Below are positions 1 through 8,745 of a stretch of 64,000 nucleotides of DNA, piece after piece. This DNA is from UBA5072 sp041737175 (GTDB lineage: Bacteria; Bacteroidota; Bacteroidia; Bacteroidales; UBA10428). The position numbers and the translations under genes were made by a program. A model generated the notes under the pieces. That model ran no database searches, was not told the DNA's origin, and worked only from the letters and a program-made list of their open reading frames with translations. How positions within the stretch are numbered: position 1 is the first letter of the stretch; each line of letters opens with the position of its first letter. The DNA is taken from NCBI GenBank assembly GCA_041737175.1, contig JBGSSF010000027.1, positions 1-64,000 on the forward strand, in the 5' to 3' direction.

Positions 1-1
1 A

Positions 2-664
2 TCCTGTGTTTATATCATCAGGATATTTTATGACAGGCAGGCTGTCTTGCTGGAAAACGAAAAACTGTTGCGGGAAAACCTGCAGAGCCAGTATGAATCA
101 CTCAAAAACCAGGTAAGTCCGCATTTCTTGTTTAATTCACTTACAGCCCTTAAAACCCTCATCACCGACGATCCTAAAAATGCCTTGCTCTATTTAAACG
201 ATCTTTCGCAAGTACTCCGGTACACATTACAAAGCAATGAAAATCAAACCGTTTCTTTATCTGATGAAATGGAAGCTGCAAAGTCCTATATTTTTCTGAT
301 CAAAATGCGCTTCAATTCCAATCTTTCTATTGAATTTAATATCAGCGACCAGTATAACCATTACAGGTTGCCTCCCCTGGCCATTCAAACCCTGATTGAG
401 AACGCAGTGAAACATAATGAGATCAGCAAACGCAATCCTCTTGTTATTGCCATAGCTACTACGGATAAGAACAGTCTGTTGGTCACCAATACAATACAGG
501 AAAAGCTCTCTCTCGAGCCCGGTACCGGAATAGGTCTTTCCAATTTGTCAAAGCAGTATCAATTGCTAAGCGGAAAAGATATCCGGATTTCAAAATCAAT
601 CAATGAATTCAGGGTGGAGATCCCCCTGCTAAAACCAACAACAGATGAAGGCAATAATCGTTGA
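2..664 (+). CDS. LytS/YehU-type sensor histidine kinase, 3' part
   Basis: C-terminal part of a sensor kinase of the LytS/YehU (His_kinase) family, which autophosphorylates and passes phosphate to a LytTR response regulator. The frame is open from base 2, so the sensor and membrane part lie upstream of the window. Visible are the phospho-acceptor block with SPHFLFNSL, an N-box with LIENAVKHNE, and a G-box with GTGIGLSNL, as expected for this family. The last 20 bp overlap the regulator at 645, so the two are translationally coupled and form a two-component pair. The signal sensed cannot be inferred from this part. Confidence 0.93.
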   Translation, partial: SCVYIIRIFYDRQAVLLENEKLLRENLQSQYESLKNQVSPHFLFNSLTALKTLITDDPKNALLYLNDLSQVLRYTLQSNENQTVSLSDEMEAAKSYIFLIKMRFNSNLSIEFNISDQYNHYRLPPLAIQTLIENAVKHNEISKRNPLVIAIATTDKNSLLVTNTIQEKLSLEPGTGIGLSNLSKQYQLLSGKDIRISKSINEFRVEIPLLKPTTDEGNNR

Positions 665-1406
665 AGATGAGCAGCTGGCAGTGCGTAATTTGATGGTGAT
701 CCTGGATGAAATCGGATCGATACAGGTCATTGCCACACCCGACAGCATTGTGGAAACGGTTGAGTGGCTTAATAATAATCCCTCTCCCGATCTTATGTTT
801 TTGGATATTCACCTCGCTGACGGTTCGGCCTTTGAAATTTTTGACCGGATACAGGTCCAGTGTCCCGTCATTTTCACAACAGCCTATGATGAATATGCCC
901 TGAAGGCCTTCAAGGTGAACAGCATTGATTATTTGCTGAAACCAATTGATGCCAATGCAGTTCAGCAGGCATTAAAAAAATTGCAGGGCCTTTCAGGAGC
1001 AAGCAGGTTTCAGACTGACATGCAAAATCTCATTGCCGCCTTCAGAAAGACTGCAACCTATAAAACGCATTTTTTAGTCCCGACAAAGGGGGATAAGCTC
1101 ATTCCTGTTCAGGCAAATGAAATTGCCTGCATTTTTATCGAAGCAAGTCTCGTAAAGGCAAAGACATTTAACGAAAAGTCCTTCCGGTTTGAATATACTC
1201 TGGATGAACTTGAGCATATGCTTGATCCCGGGATGTTTTTTCGGGCGAACCGTCAATACATCATTTCACGGACAGCGATAAAGGATATCGATCTCTGGTT
1301 CAACAACCGGCTATCCGTGAACCTAAAAGTACCGGTTACGGATAAGATCCTGGTCAGCAAAGCACGTATCCCTGAATTCAGGGAGTGGTTCGCCGTACAA
1401 ACATAA
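645..1406 (+). CDS. LytTR-family response regulator
   Basis: 253-aa response regulator. The N-terminal receiver domain (about 1-120) shows the acidic cluster VEDEQ, the phospho-acceptor Asp in LMFLDIHL, the conserved Thr/Ala in FTTAYDEYA and the Lys of LLKPI. The C-terminal LytTR DNA-binding domain (about 145-250) carries FFRANRQYII, typical of the fold. It overlaps the kinase gene by 20 bp and ends 59 bp before the tannase-like gene. LytTR proteins usually bind two direct half-sites two helical turns apart. Three sites of that geometry (at 3040, 17359 and 18147) are candidate targets, which is inference. Confidence 0.95.
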   Translation: MKAIIVEDEQLAVRNLMVILDEIGSIQVIATPDSIVETVEWLNNNPSPDLMFLDIHLADGSAFEIFDRIQVQCPVIFTTAYDEYALKAFKVNSIDYLLKPIDANAVQQALKKLQGLSGASRFQTDMQNLIAAFRKTATYKTHFLVPTKGDKLIPVQANEIACIFIEASLVKAKTFNEKSFRFEYTLDELEHMLDPGMFFRANRQYIISRTAIKDIDLWFNNRLSVNLKVPVTDKILVSKARIPEFREWFAVQT

Positions 1407-1465
1407 TTTTTTCTCATGCCTTTGTGGTGTTTACATTTGATCAAACTAGTTTAAAATATTCAAAA

Positions 1466-2944
1466 ATGAAAAGAGCAACATCAACCCTGATTGGTTTTAT
1501 AATTGTAATGAGTTCCCTGGCCTGGGAGACCGCAAAAGGTAAGACCAAAGATCCTTTGCTTTTCCACGGGGATAACTTTACAGTAGAAACCAGAACCGTG
1601 AAAACCTCTGCAGGTGAAAAGAAAGTCACCTGCCGTGCTTACAGGCACATTCCCTATGTGGCTAACCCGGTCGACAAAGATTATCAGAGCCTGAACGTGA
1701 TTGTTCCCATGGAGATTGACGGTAAATCCGTTGACGCTGAAAATGCCCCTATTTTATTTGACATTGGCGTTGGCGGTTATATGTCTGTGAGGAATGCCGG
1801 TGGTAATACAGGTGGTCCTGGTAACGGGAGGGGTGGCCCTCACAATAGCGGCAGTGTCAGCAGCAGGTCGGATTTAGCGCTGGCAGCGGGTTATGTAATC
1901 GTATCCCCCGGTTGCCGCGGACGTGATAACAAGGCTGCTGACGGCACATATTACGGCAAGGCGCCTGCTGCTATTGTAGACCTGAAAGCCGCGGTCCGTT
2001 ACATACGCCACAACCAAGGTGTAATACCTGGCAACACAGACAGGATTGTATCGGTCGGTTGCAGCGCTGGCGGGGCCTTATCCGCGCTACTGGGTGCTTC
2101 CGGGAATAGCCCTATGTATGAACCCTATCTCCAAGAAATTGGTGCTGCCGATGCGGCTGATAATATTTACGCCAGTGCCTGCTACAGTCCCATTACAGAT
2201 CTGGAGCACGCCGACGGTGCCTATGAGTGGATGTTCGGGACCTTGCCAACCCAATCCGGCCTCGTAGACCAGGTGCTTTCAAAACAACTGAAAGCATCCT
2301 ACGCCGGGTATCAGCAATCTCTGAATATCAAGGGCAAAAACGGCTTTGGAATTCTCTCAGCCGAAAATTACGACAAGTATCTGCTGCAATATTATCTGTT
2401 TCCATCCGCGAATAAATATTTAAATGAATTGTCAGAAAATGCCCGCGCAGCATACCTGGCAAACAACACCTGGATCACCTGGAACGGTAAGGGGGCCTCA
2501 TTTACATTCACTGACTATGTGTCACATGTCGGCAGAATGAAAGGACTTCCTGCTTTTGACGATCTTGATGCGAAACAACCCGAACCCATCCTGTTCGGCA
2601 CCACAACCACCAATGCCAGGCACTTCACCGATTTCAGCCTGCAGCTATCAAGCGGTGATAAGAATGCAGAGATTGACAGTGAACTGAAAACAATTGTAAA
2701 CATGATGAATGCCATGTACTTCATCGCGCAGAACAACAGGGATTGCGCTGCAGCATGGTGGTTTCGGAACGGCAGCAGTGACAACCACACTTCACAAACC
2801 GTTATGGTGAACCTGGCCACAAGTCTTGAAAACCTGGGCAGAGGAGTAAATGCCTGGGTTTTCTGGGATGGAGGACATTGCGCGGATGACGATCCTGAAG
2901 GATTGATCAGATGGATCGGTGAGGTTACCGGTTTTACGAAATAA
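1466..2944 (+). CDS. secreted tannase-like (subtype B) esterase
   Basis: 492-aa alpha/beta hydrolase with an N-terminal hydrophobic segment (about 8-20) suggesting export. From memory it resembles bacterial subtype B tannases such as the Lactobacillus plantarum enzyme, sharing the blocks around GCSAGGALSAL, LEHADGAYEW and ILFG...RHFT. The inferred triad is Ser200 (in GCSAGG), Asp439 (in GSSDNHTS) and His471 (in GGHCADD), and the Asp-His distance matches that family. Cys199 next to the Ser and Cys472 next to the His give a CS-D-HC arrangement known from fungal tannase/feruloyl esterases. An upstream in-frame GTG at 1385 would put a long leader before the signal, so ATG 1466 is preferred. Substrate is probably an aromatic ester (inferred). 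Confidence 0.85.
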   Translation: MKRATSTLIGFIIVMSSLAWETAKGKTKDPLLFHGDNFTVETRTVKTSAGEKKVTCRAYRHIPYVANPVDKDYQSLNVIVPMEIDGKSVDAENAPILFDIGVGGYMSVRNAGGNTGGPGNGRGGPHNSGSVSSRSDLALAAGYVIVSPGCRGRDNKAADGTYYGKAPAAIVDLKAAVRYIRHNQGVIPGNTDRIVSVGCSAGGALSALLGASGNSPMYEPYLQEIGAADAADNIYASACYSPITDLEHADGAYEWMFGTLPTQSGLVDQVLSKQLKASYAGYQQSLNIKGKNGFGILSAENYDKYLLQYYLFPSANKYLNELSENARAAYLANNTWITWNGKGASFTFTDYVSHVGRMKGLPAFDDLDAKQPEPILFGTTTTNARHFTDFSLQLSSGDKNAEIDSELKTIVNMMNAMYFIAQNNRDCAAAWWFRNGSSDNHTSQTVMVNLATSLENLGRGVNAWVFWDGGHCADDDPEGLIRWIGEVTGFTK

Positions 2945-3039
2945 GCCAATACTGAAAAATAAGTGCCCCTACGAAGCATGCATACAAAACATCCTTAAAA
3001 CAAGTGAGGTTTTAAGAAATTTCAATCCCTTTTACGGGT

Positions 3040-3108
3040 ATTTCACAACCTAAATTGCCAGCCTCGCTGATATTTTTGTCTCTTCAGCCAGGTACGTCTG
3101 TACTTTTA
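3040..3108 (+). promoter_or_regulatory. conserved operator/promoter element, copy A
   Basis: TTCAC at 3042 and CTCGC at 3063 lie exactly 21 bp apart, and TACTTTTA starts 38 bp after the second half-site at 3101. The same geometry recurs at 17359 and 18147, with shared surrounding bases (CAGCCTC-CTGA). TACTTTTA is close to the Bacteroidota -7 box TAnnTTTG. The element lies about 100 bp before the sigma-factor gene. It is probably an activator site plus promoter. Binding by the LytTR regulator at 645 is inferred. Confidence 0.6.
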
Positions 3109-3209
3109 TCCAACTTACTGTGCAGGTCTGTATCCAACATGATATGAACCATGATGTTATCATTTGGTAAAGTCCTGTTGAAGAATTCTCAATTCTATTT
3201 TTTATCCGG

Positions 3210-3794
3210 ATGGAATTTTCAAACCAGCAACTCATACATAATATTCAGAAGGGAGATGTTGCTGCTTTTAAAGAGCTTTACAGGCAATACTATGTTTTCC
3301 TTTGCATGGTGGCTGAACACATTGTCAAAAATCATGCGGAAGCCGAAGAAATTGTTTCGGATGTATTTGTAAAACTTTGGAATATCAGAGAAAAAATTAT
3401 CATAACCACATCCATCAAAGCTTATCTGACCCGCGCCGTTCGCAACACATCCCTGAATTACCTCGAAAAAAATAAAACAATCCATAATCTCACTGACAGC
3501 TTAAGCAACCCGGAATATGAATTGCTTGCCTGGGGTAGTGATTATCCTTTAGGGCAATTGTATAACAAAGAGATCATGAAGTTACTTGATCAGGGAATCC
3601 GTTCGCTTCCCGCTGCCTGCAGGGAAATATTCCTGCTCAGTCGAAACCAAGATCTGAAATATATTGACATCGCTGACAAGCTAAGCATTTCGGTAAATAC
3701 CGTGAAAACCCAGATGAGAATTGCGCTCGCCCGGCTGCAGGAAACACTCAAGGATTACATGATGATCCTGTTTGTTTTCACGCTGATCTCATAA
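3210..3794 (+). CDS. ECF RNA polymerase sigma factor (Bacteroidota FecI-like)
   Basis: 194-aa sigma-70 family protein with only regions 2 and 4, the ECF layout. Region 2 (about 20-75) contains the FKELYRQYY helix and the AEEIVSDVFVKLW core-binding/-10 segment. Region 4 (about 125-185) contains LPAACREIFLLSR and the helix-turn-helix DIADKLSISVNTVKTQM. It directly precedes a FecR anti-sigma gene (66-bp gap), which precedes a SusC with a signalling domain, the classic trans-envelope cascade where substrate in the outer-membrane transporter releases sigma through FecR. Expected target: the susC/susD promoter. The conserved element at 3040 suggests the sigma gene is itself regulated. Confidence 0.95.
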   Translation: MEFSNQQLIHNIQKGDVAAFKELYRQYYVFLCMVAEHIVKNHAEAEEIVSDVFVKLWNIREKIIITTSIKAYLTRAVRNTSLNYLEKNKTIHNLTDSLSNPEYELLAWGSDYPLGQLYNKEIMKLLDQGIRSLPAACREIFLLSRNQDLKYIDIADKLSISVNTVKTQMRIALARLQETLKDYMMILFVFTLIS

Positions 3795-3860
3795 ATTTCT
3801 CATCGCTGTTTCACCCTACGCCGGATTTTTCCTGTCATTTAACAGAAGGACTTCATCATT

Positions 3861-5018
3861 ATGCATACAAAAAATATAAATCATCCGGCCGACGGTTTAA
3901 TTCCCGGTTATCTGAAAGGAGAATTAACCACAGATGAGATGAGAGCGCTTATCCGGTGGATAGAAATGAGCGACAGCAACAAACGCTGTTTCGATGAATA
4001 CTGCGAGATATGGATCACCACCAGGGCTTCCATTAAAAATCCCGGTTATGATTTCCGGGAGGGTTTCCGGAAATTCAAACAAACCATTGCGGCAAATGAA
4101 ACAATGGGGCCAGGGATTAAAACGATTCATGTATTCAAAAGATTATCCAGGTATGCAGCACTGTTTATTATTGCCTTTTCCGTAAGCGGATTTTTGTTTT
4201 ATACCATCGGTAAGAACCGGGCGAACCATCAAAAACAAAGTTTCAGTGAATTATTCGTACCGATAGGTTCGCATGCACGTTTCTCTTTACCTGACGGGAC
4301 AACGGTAACCCTGAATGCCGGTAGCAGATTGCAGTATGATAACCGGTTTGGCATAAAGGACAGGGTTGTGCAATTAGAAGGTGAAGGATACTTCGTAGTA
4401 GCAAAGGACAAAAAAAGACCCTTTACTGTCAAAACATCTGATTTAAACATCGTAGCGCTGGGAACCATTTTTAATGTAAAAGCCTATTCCGAAGAAAAAA
4501 GAATTGAAACAACACTGGTAGAGGGCTCTGTAAGAATCGAAGAAATAACTGCAAAAAACAGTGCGAGAGAAATTGTGCTTACACCAAACCAGCGACTGAC
4601 CTTTTTCATGAAGGATTCAGCATTGGTTGAAGAAACATCAGGCTCGATCGAGAGAACAGAAAATAGTACAAAACTTTTGCAGGATCAAAAAACAAGTACC
4701 ATTCCCAGGATAGTTACAGAAGATGTTGACGTAATACCCGTAATTTCCTGGAAAGAAAACCGCTGGATCTTTGAGAAACAAAGCCTGGCACAGATAGCCA
4801 TTGAACTGGAGCGCAAATTCGACGTTCAGATCAATTTTGAGTCTGAACGACTGGAAAACTTCCGGTTCACCGGAAGCATCATGGCAGAACCTATTGAGCA
4901 GGTACTTGAGGTACTTAGTATTGCAGCCCCAATCAATTTCAAGCTTAAAGGAAGGGTCGTTAGCTTGTATGAAAACAAAGACTTTGCAGAACAGAACAAA
5001 CTGCTTTATACCCGTTAA
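3861..5018 (+). CDS. FecR-family anti-sigma factor
   Basis: 385-aa inner-membrane anti-sigma factor. The first ~85 residues are cytoplasmic and should bind the sigma factor at 3210. A single membrane helix follows (about 96-113, ALFIIAFSVSGFLFY). The periplasmic FecR domain (about 130-235) has FSLPDGTTVTLNAGS and VALGTIFNVKAY, and the C-terminal DUF4974-type domain (about 305-375) has the family pattern FEKQSLAQIAIELERKF. It is co-directional with the sigma gene and susC. Its C-terminal domain would contact the STN domain of the SusC protein at 5191. Length and order are normal for the family. Confidence 0.95.
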   Translation: MHTKNINHPADGLIPGYLKGELTTDEMRALIRWIEMSDSNKRCFDEYCEIWITTRASIKNPGYDFREGFRKFKQTIAANETMGPGIKTIHVFKRLSRYAALFIIAFSVSGFLFYTIGKNRANHQKQSFSELFVPIGSHARFSLPDGTTVTLNAGSRLQYDNRFGIKDRVVQLEGEGYFVVAKDKKRPFTVKTSDLNIVALGTIFNVKAYSEEKRIETTLVEGSVRIEEITAKNSAREIVLTPNQRLTFFMKDSALVEETSGSIERTENSTKLLQDQKTSTIPRIVTEDVDVIPVISWKENRWIFEKQSLAQIAIELERKFDVQINFESERLENFRFTGSIMAEPIEQVLEVLSIAAPINFKLKGRVVSLYENKDFAEQNKLLYTR

Positions 5019-5087
5019 TCCGTATTGTATAACATAACCTTATAACCATTGCCTATGAAAAAATAACACTCCGTCCCTAAAATCAAA

Positions 5088-5113
5088 GCGCAGGATGCTG
5101 TAACATCCCGCGC
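5088..5113 (+). terminator. hairpin between fecR and susC
   Basis: Inverted repeat GCGCAGGATG / CATCCCGCGC with a 6-base loop and one A-C mismatch, followed by CGGATTTTAAA. It can terminate or attenuate transcription leaving the sigma/anti-sigma unit, leaving susC to its own promoter. The T tract is short, so attenuation is as likely as full termination. Confidence 0.55.
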
Positions 5114-5120
5114 CGGATTT

Positions 5121-5155
5121 TAAAAGTCTTTCCAATAATACCTTCTGTATGATAA
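5121..5155 (+). promoter_or_regulatory. candidate susC promoter, possibly ECF-dependent
   Basis: AAAGTCTTTCC, then 13 bases, then GTA lies about 65 bp upstream of susC. The identical 11-mer with the same 13-base spacing to GTA occurs upstream of the gene at 18245 (from 18183). This could be the -35/-10 pair read by the neighbouring ECF sigma factor. It is inference from two examples. Confidence 0.35.
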
Positions 5156-5190
5156 AATTGGTTTGTTAACCCTTAAAACCTAGTAAAATT

Positions 5191-8100
5191 ATGAAAAAAA
5201 AACATAGTACCCTGATTTCTTTTTCCAATTCAGGGACGATAAAACTACTCATAACAATGAAACTGGCTCTGATAATAACTTTTCTAAGCATCCTGCAAGT
5301 CAGTGCAAATATTCATGCACAGGCTAAAATTAATCTTACGGTTCAGGACAAATCCATCAGCGAAGTGCTGAAATCAATTGAGCAGCAAAGCCATGTCAGG
5401 TTTTTTTACAGCAACGATCTGCTGATCATGAATGACTTGATTGATCTGAATGCAGATGATGAAATGATTATTGATGTATTGGATAAAATATTCTCAAACT
5501 CACCACTGACCTATAAAGTTTATGAAGATGATCTTATTGTAATTGTCCCACGGCAACTGGCGCAACAGCAGAGAGTTACCGGTACCGTCTATGATGCAGA
5601 AACAGGAATGCCCTTACCCGGTGTTAATATTCTGGTGCAGGGAACATTAACGGGAACGGTAACAGATCTAAACGGCAATTATTCGATCGATATCAGTGAT
5701 CCGGATGTGATTCTGCAGGTTTCATATATCGGGTATGAAACTGCCATGGTACCCATCGATGGCCGGTCAGTCATTGAAATAAGACTCGCAACAGCCGTAA
5801 AGGCCCTCGAGGAGGTTGTGGTGATCGGTTATGGCACCCAGAAAAGAAGTGACCTTACAGGTTCATTAAGCTCTGTAAAAGGTGAACAGATTATTTCCAC
5901 GCCGGTGGCCGGTATCGACCAGGCATTGCAGGGTAAAGCCGCAGGTGTTACTGTCATGTCTAATTCAGGAACACCGGGAGGAAGTTCAAGCATTCGTATT
6001 CGCGGTACGGGATCGCTTTACAGCAGCAATGAGCCCTTGTTTGTACTGGATGGTATACCCGTTGGTTCGGATGTTGTGAACCTGATAAACCCAAATGACG
6101 TGGAAAATGTAGAAGTACTGAAGGACGCTTCTGCAGCTGCCATTTATGGGTCGCGAGGTGCCAATGGTGTTATTCTGGTTACCACAAAACGTGGTAAAGC
6201 CGGTACTCCTAAAATTAATTTTGATTCCTACTTTGGAATTAAACACACGCCCAAGAATTATGAAATGGGTGATGCTGCGCAATATATCCAAATATACCTG
6301 CTTGGCAAAAAAGCATCCGGAGCTCCTATCAATGACATTAACGTTGATTTTCAGCCCTATTACAATATGCTGGATGGAATCGATTTTACACAGGATTATA
6401 GTTCATTTCAGGACGATCTCTACCACCAGATAAAAGAAGATTATCGGAATAGTACCGACTGGTGGAACGAATTAATCCACAATGGTTTTGTTCAAACCTA
6501 CAATTTCTCCATCAGCGGTGGCAGTGAATCGTTTAAGTATGCTTCCAGCATAGGATATTATGATGAAAAGGGTATGATTAAAACATCGGGGTTTAACCGG
6601 TTGACCTTTCGCCTGAATGCTGATTATATTGTGAACAAGAAGTTAAAACTGGGTGCAAATTTCACTGTGGTTAACACACACCGATCAAGCGTTGGGGAAG
6701 GCACTTCACCCATAATCTCCGATGCACTGCAAATGGACCCGATAACACCGGTTACACGTTCAAAAGAACAAACACTGATAGACGGGGGTAATCCAGACAA
6801 TTCTTTAGATCTCTTTTCACCGGCATTGTATACCACAGCCATCCTTAATCCCGTTGCTGCCCTGGAACGCAACATGGGAGGATATGACGCGCTGCGGTTG
6901 CTGGGGAATGGATTTATCGAATATTCCATCTTTTCAGGGCTGGTGTTTAAAAGCACTTTCGGATTAGTTGTTACGAACGGGAAATCAGATCGGTTTTCCC
7001 CTGTATACTACTTGAATACAACCGACAGGAACGCCGTTAGCACTGTATCTGAAGGAAGCGATTATGCCAACTCCTGGAATTGGGTGAATCAATTAACGTA
7101 TGCTAAAGACTTTGGTAACCACAGCATAACCGGAATGGCTGCCGTTGAGGCTTATCATGACATTACTGAAGGTTTTACGGCTGCTGGCCAGAATACGCCT
7201 TCCAATGATGAGGCCTTCCGCTATTTGAGTATGACGACCCAGAATCCGAATATTGGCAGCACCATCAGAGAAAGTTCACTGATTTCGTATATCGGACGTA
7301 TCAACTATTCCTATGCGAATAAATACTTGTTTACCGGCACTTTTCGGCGTGATGGCTCTTCTAAGTTCGCCAGCGGAAATCGTTGGGGCAATTTTACATC
7401 TTTTGCCCTTGGATATAAAATATCTGAAGAAGCGTACTTCAAAAATCTTAATATCAGTTTTATCAACAACCTGAAGATCCGGGGTGGATGGGGACAGCTC
7501 GGAAACTCAAACATCCCTGGCTTTGCCTATCTTTCACAATATAAACTCCACCCGGCGATCAGTTATGCGTTTGGCCCTACTGCACCCTATTCGGGCGGTG
7601 GATCCAGCGCTATACCAATTCCTTCCTATGCTCAGGGTATTGTTCCCTCGATTATTGGGAATCCCGCTATTAAATGGGAAACCCAGGAACAGTCAAATAT
7701 AGGTCTGGATCTTGGTATTTTGAACAACCGGCTTACCCTGACAGCTGACTATTTTATCCGTACTACCAAGGATAATCTTATTCAGGAACCTATACCCGGA
7801 TATGTGGGTTATCCTAATATTCCATGGACGAACAATGGAAAGATCGAAAATCGTGGTTTTGAGTTTACCACCGAATTTCGCAGCCAGGTCGGAGAATTAA
7901 AGTATGGTTTTGGTGGAAATATCAGTTTTGTCAAGAACAAGGTACTGAGCTTAGGTGAAGGAAAAGTAATTCCCGGAGGCTTTACACGCATTAACGGAAA
8001 TGGAACCATAACGCAGGTAGGAAGTTCTATAGCGGATTTCATTGGTTATAAGACCGACAGGATCTTTCATACCCAGGAGGAAGTGAGCAATCATCAGGGT

Positions 8101-8727
8101 GTTAACGGAACTGTCCTGCAACCAAATGCAAAACCCGGTGATTTCAGGTTTGCAAACACCAAAAACGACGATGTGTTAAATGATGATGACCGTATAATTC
8201 TGGGATCAGCACTCCCAAAATTCACCTACGGCGTTAATGTAAACCTGGAGTATAAAGGCTTGGAATTGAAGTTGTTCTTCCAGGGACAATATGGTAACAA
8301 AATATTGATGTCTGAGAAGTATTACCTGAATACAGGGCAGGGATTTATTAACAGCGTGAAGGATCTCCCAAATATCGCATGGCATGGACCGGGGACATCA
8401 AACTCACAACCCAGGATCGTCAGCAATGATATAAACTTAAATTTCAGGATGTCTGATTTCTATCTTGAAGACGGATCCTATACAAGGCTGAAAAATGCAC
8501 AGCTGGCTTACAATTTTCCGAAGTCGGTGTCCGGTTTGCTAAAAATCACCAATATCATGGTGTATGTTAGTGGTGAAAACCTGTTAACTTTTACCAAATA
8601 TCCGGGAATTGACCCCGAAATGCACTCAAGTACAATATCGGAAATGATGTCTCCCCAATTGGGACTCAGCACCTTTGGATACCCGCAGGCCAAAACATTT
8701 ATTGCCGGAATAAAAATTGATTTTTAA
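5191..8727 (+). CDS. SusC/RagA-family TonB-dependent transporter with STN signalling domain
   Basis: 1178-aa outer-membrane importer. After an extended signal peptide (to about residue 44, IHAQ) come an STN domain (about 46-122) that signals to FecR, a carboxypeptidase-D-regulatory-like domain (about 129-205, VTGTVYDAETG...GVNILV), the plug (about 210-330, GYGTQKRSDLTGSLSSV and VLKDASAAAIYGSRGANGVI) and a large beta-barrel ending in the typical KTFIAGIKIDF. The SusD partner starts 18 bp downstream. The pair should bind and import a substrate too large for porins. The surrounding enzymes are esterases and other hydrolases rather than glycosidases, so an esterified or acylated compound is the best guess. 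Confidence 0.96.
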   Translation: MKKKHSTLISFSNSGTIKLLITMKLALIITFLSILQVSANIHAQAKINLTVQDKSISEVLKSIEQQSHVRFFYSNDLLIMNDLIDLNADDEMIIDVLDKIFSNSPLTYKVYEDDLIVIVPRQLAQQQRVTGTVYDAETGMPLPGVNILVQGTLTGTVTDLNGNYSIDISDPDVILQVSYIGYETAMVPIDGRSVIEIRLATAVKALEEVVVIGYGTQKRSDLTGSLSSVKGEQIISTPVAGIDQALQGKAAGVTVMSNSGTPGGSSSIRIRGTGSLYSSNEPLFVLDGIPVGSDVVNLINPNDVENVEVLKDASAAAIYGSRGANGVILVTTKRGKAGTPKINFDSYFGIKHTPKNYEMGDAAQYIQIYLLGKKASGAPINDINVDFQPYYNMLDGIDFTQDYSSFQDDLYHQIKEDYRNSTDWWNELIHNGFVQTYNFSISGGSESFKYASSIGYYDEKGMIKTSGFNRLTFRLNADYIVNKKLKLGANFTVVNTHRSSVGEGTSPIISDALQMDPITPVTRSKEQTLIDGGNPDNSLDLFSPALYTTAILNPVAALERNMGGYDALRLLGNGFIEYSIFSGLVFKSTFGLVVTNGKSDRFSPVYYLNTTDRNAVSTVSEGSDYANSWNWVNQLTYAKDFGNHSITGMAAVEAYHDITEGFTAAGQNTPSNDEAFRYLSMTTQNPNIGSTIRESSLISYIGRINYSYANKYLFTGTFRRDGSSKFASGNRWGNFTSFALGYKISEEAYFKNLNISFINNLKIRGGWGQLGNSNIPGFAYLSQYKLHPAISYAFGPTAPYSGGGSSAIPIPSYAQGIVPSIIGNPAIKWETQEQSNIGLDLGILNNRLTLTADYFIRTTKDNLIQEPIPGYVGYPNIPWTNNGKIENRGFEFTTEFRSQVGELKYGFGGNISFVKNKVLSLGEGKVIPGGFTRINGNGTITQVGSSIADFIGYKTDRIFHTQEEVSNHQGVNGTVLQPNAKPGDFRFANTKNDDVLNDDDRIILGSALPKFTYGVNVNLEYKGLELKLFFQGQYGNKILMSEKYYLNTGQGFINSVKDLPNIAWHGPGTSNSQPRIVSNDINLNFRMSDFYLEDGSYTRLKNAQLAYNFPKSVSGLLKITNIMVYVSGENLLTFTKYPGIDPEMHSSTISEMMSPQLGLSTFGYPQAKTFIAGIKIDF

Positions 8728-8745
8728 TACCCAAAAAAACATAAA

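Noticed and set aside
609..812. Antisense ORF across the kinase/regulator overlap
   Set aside because: Overlaps the well-supported kinase and regulator on the other strand and has no family features.
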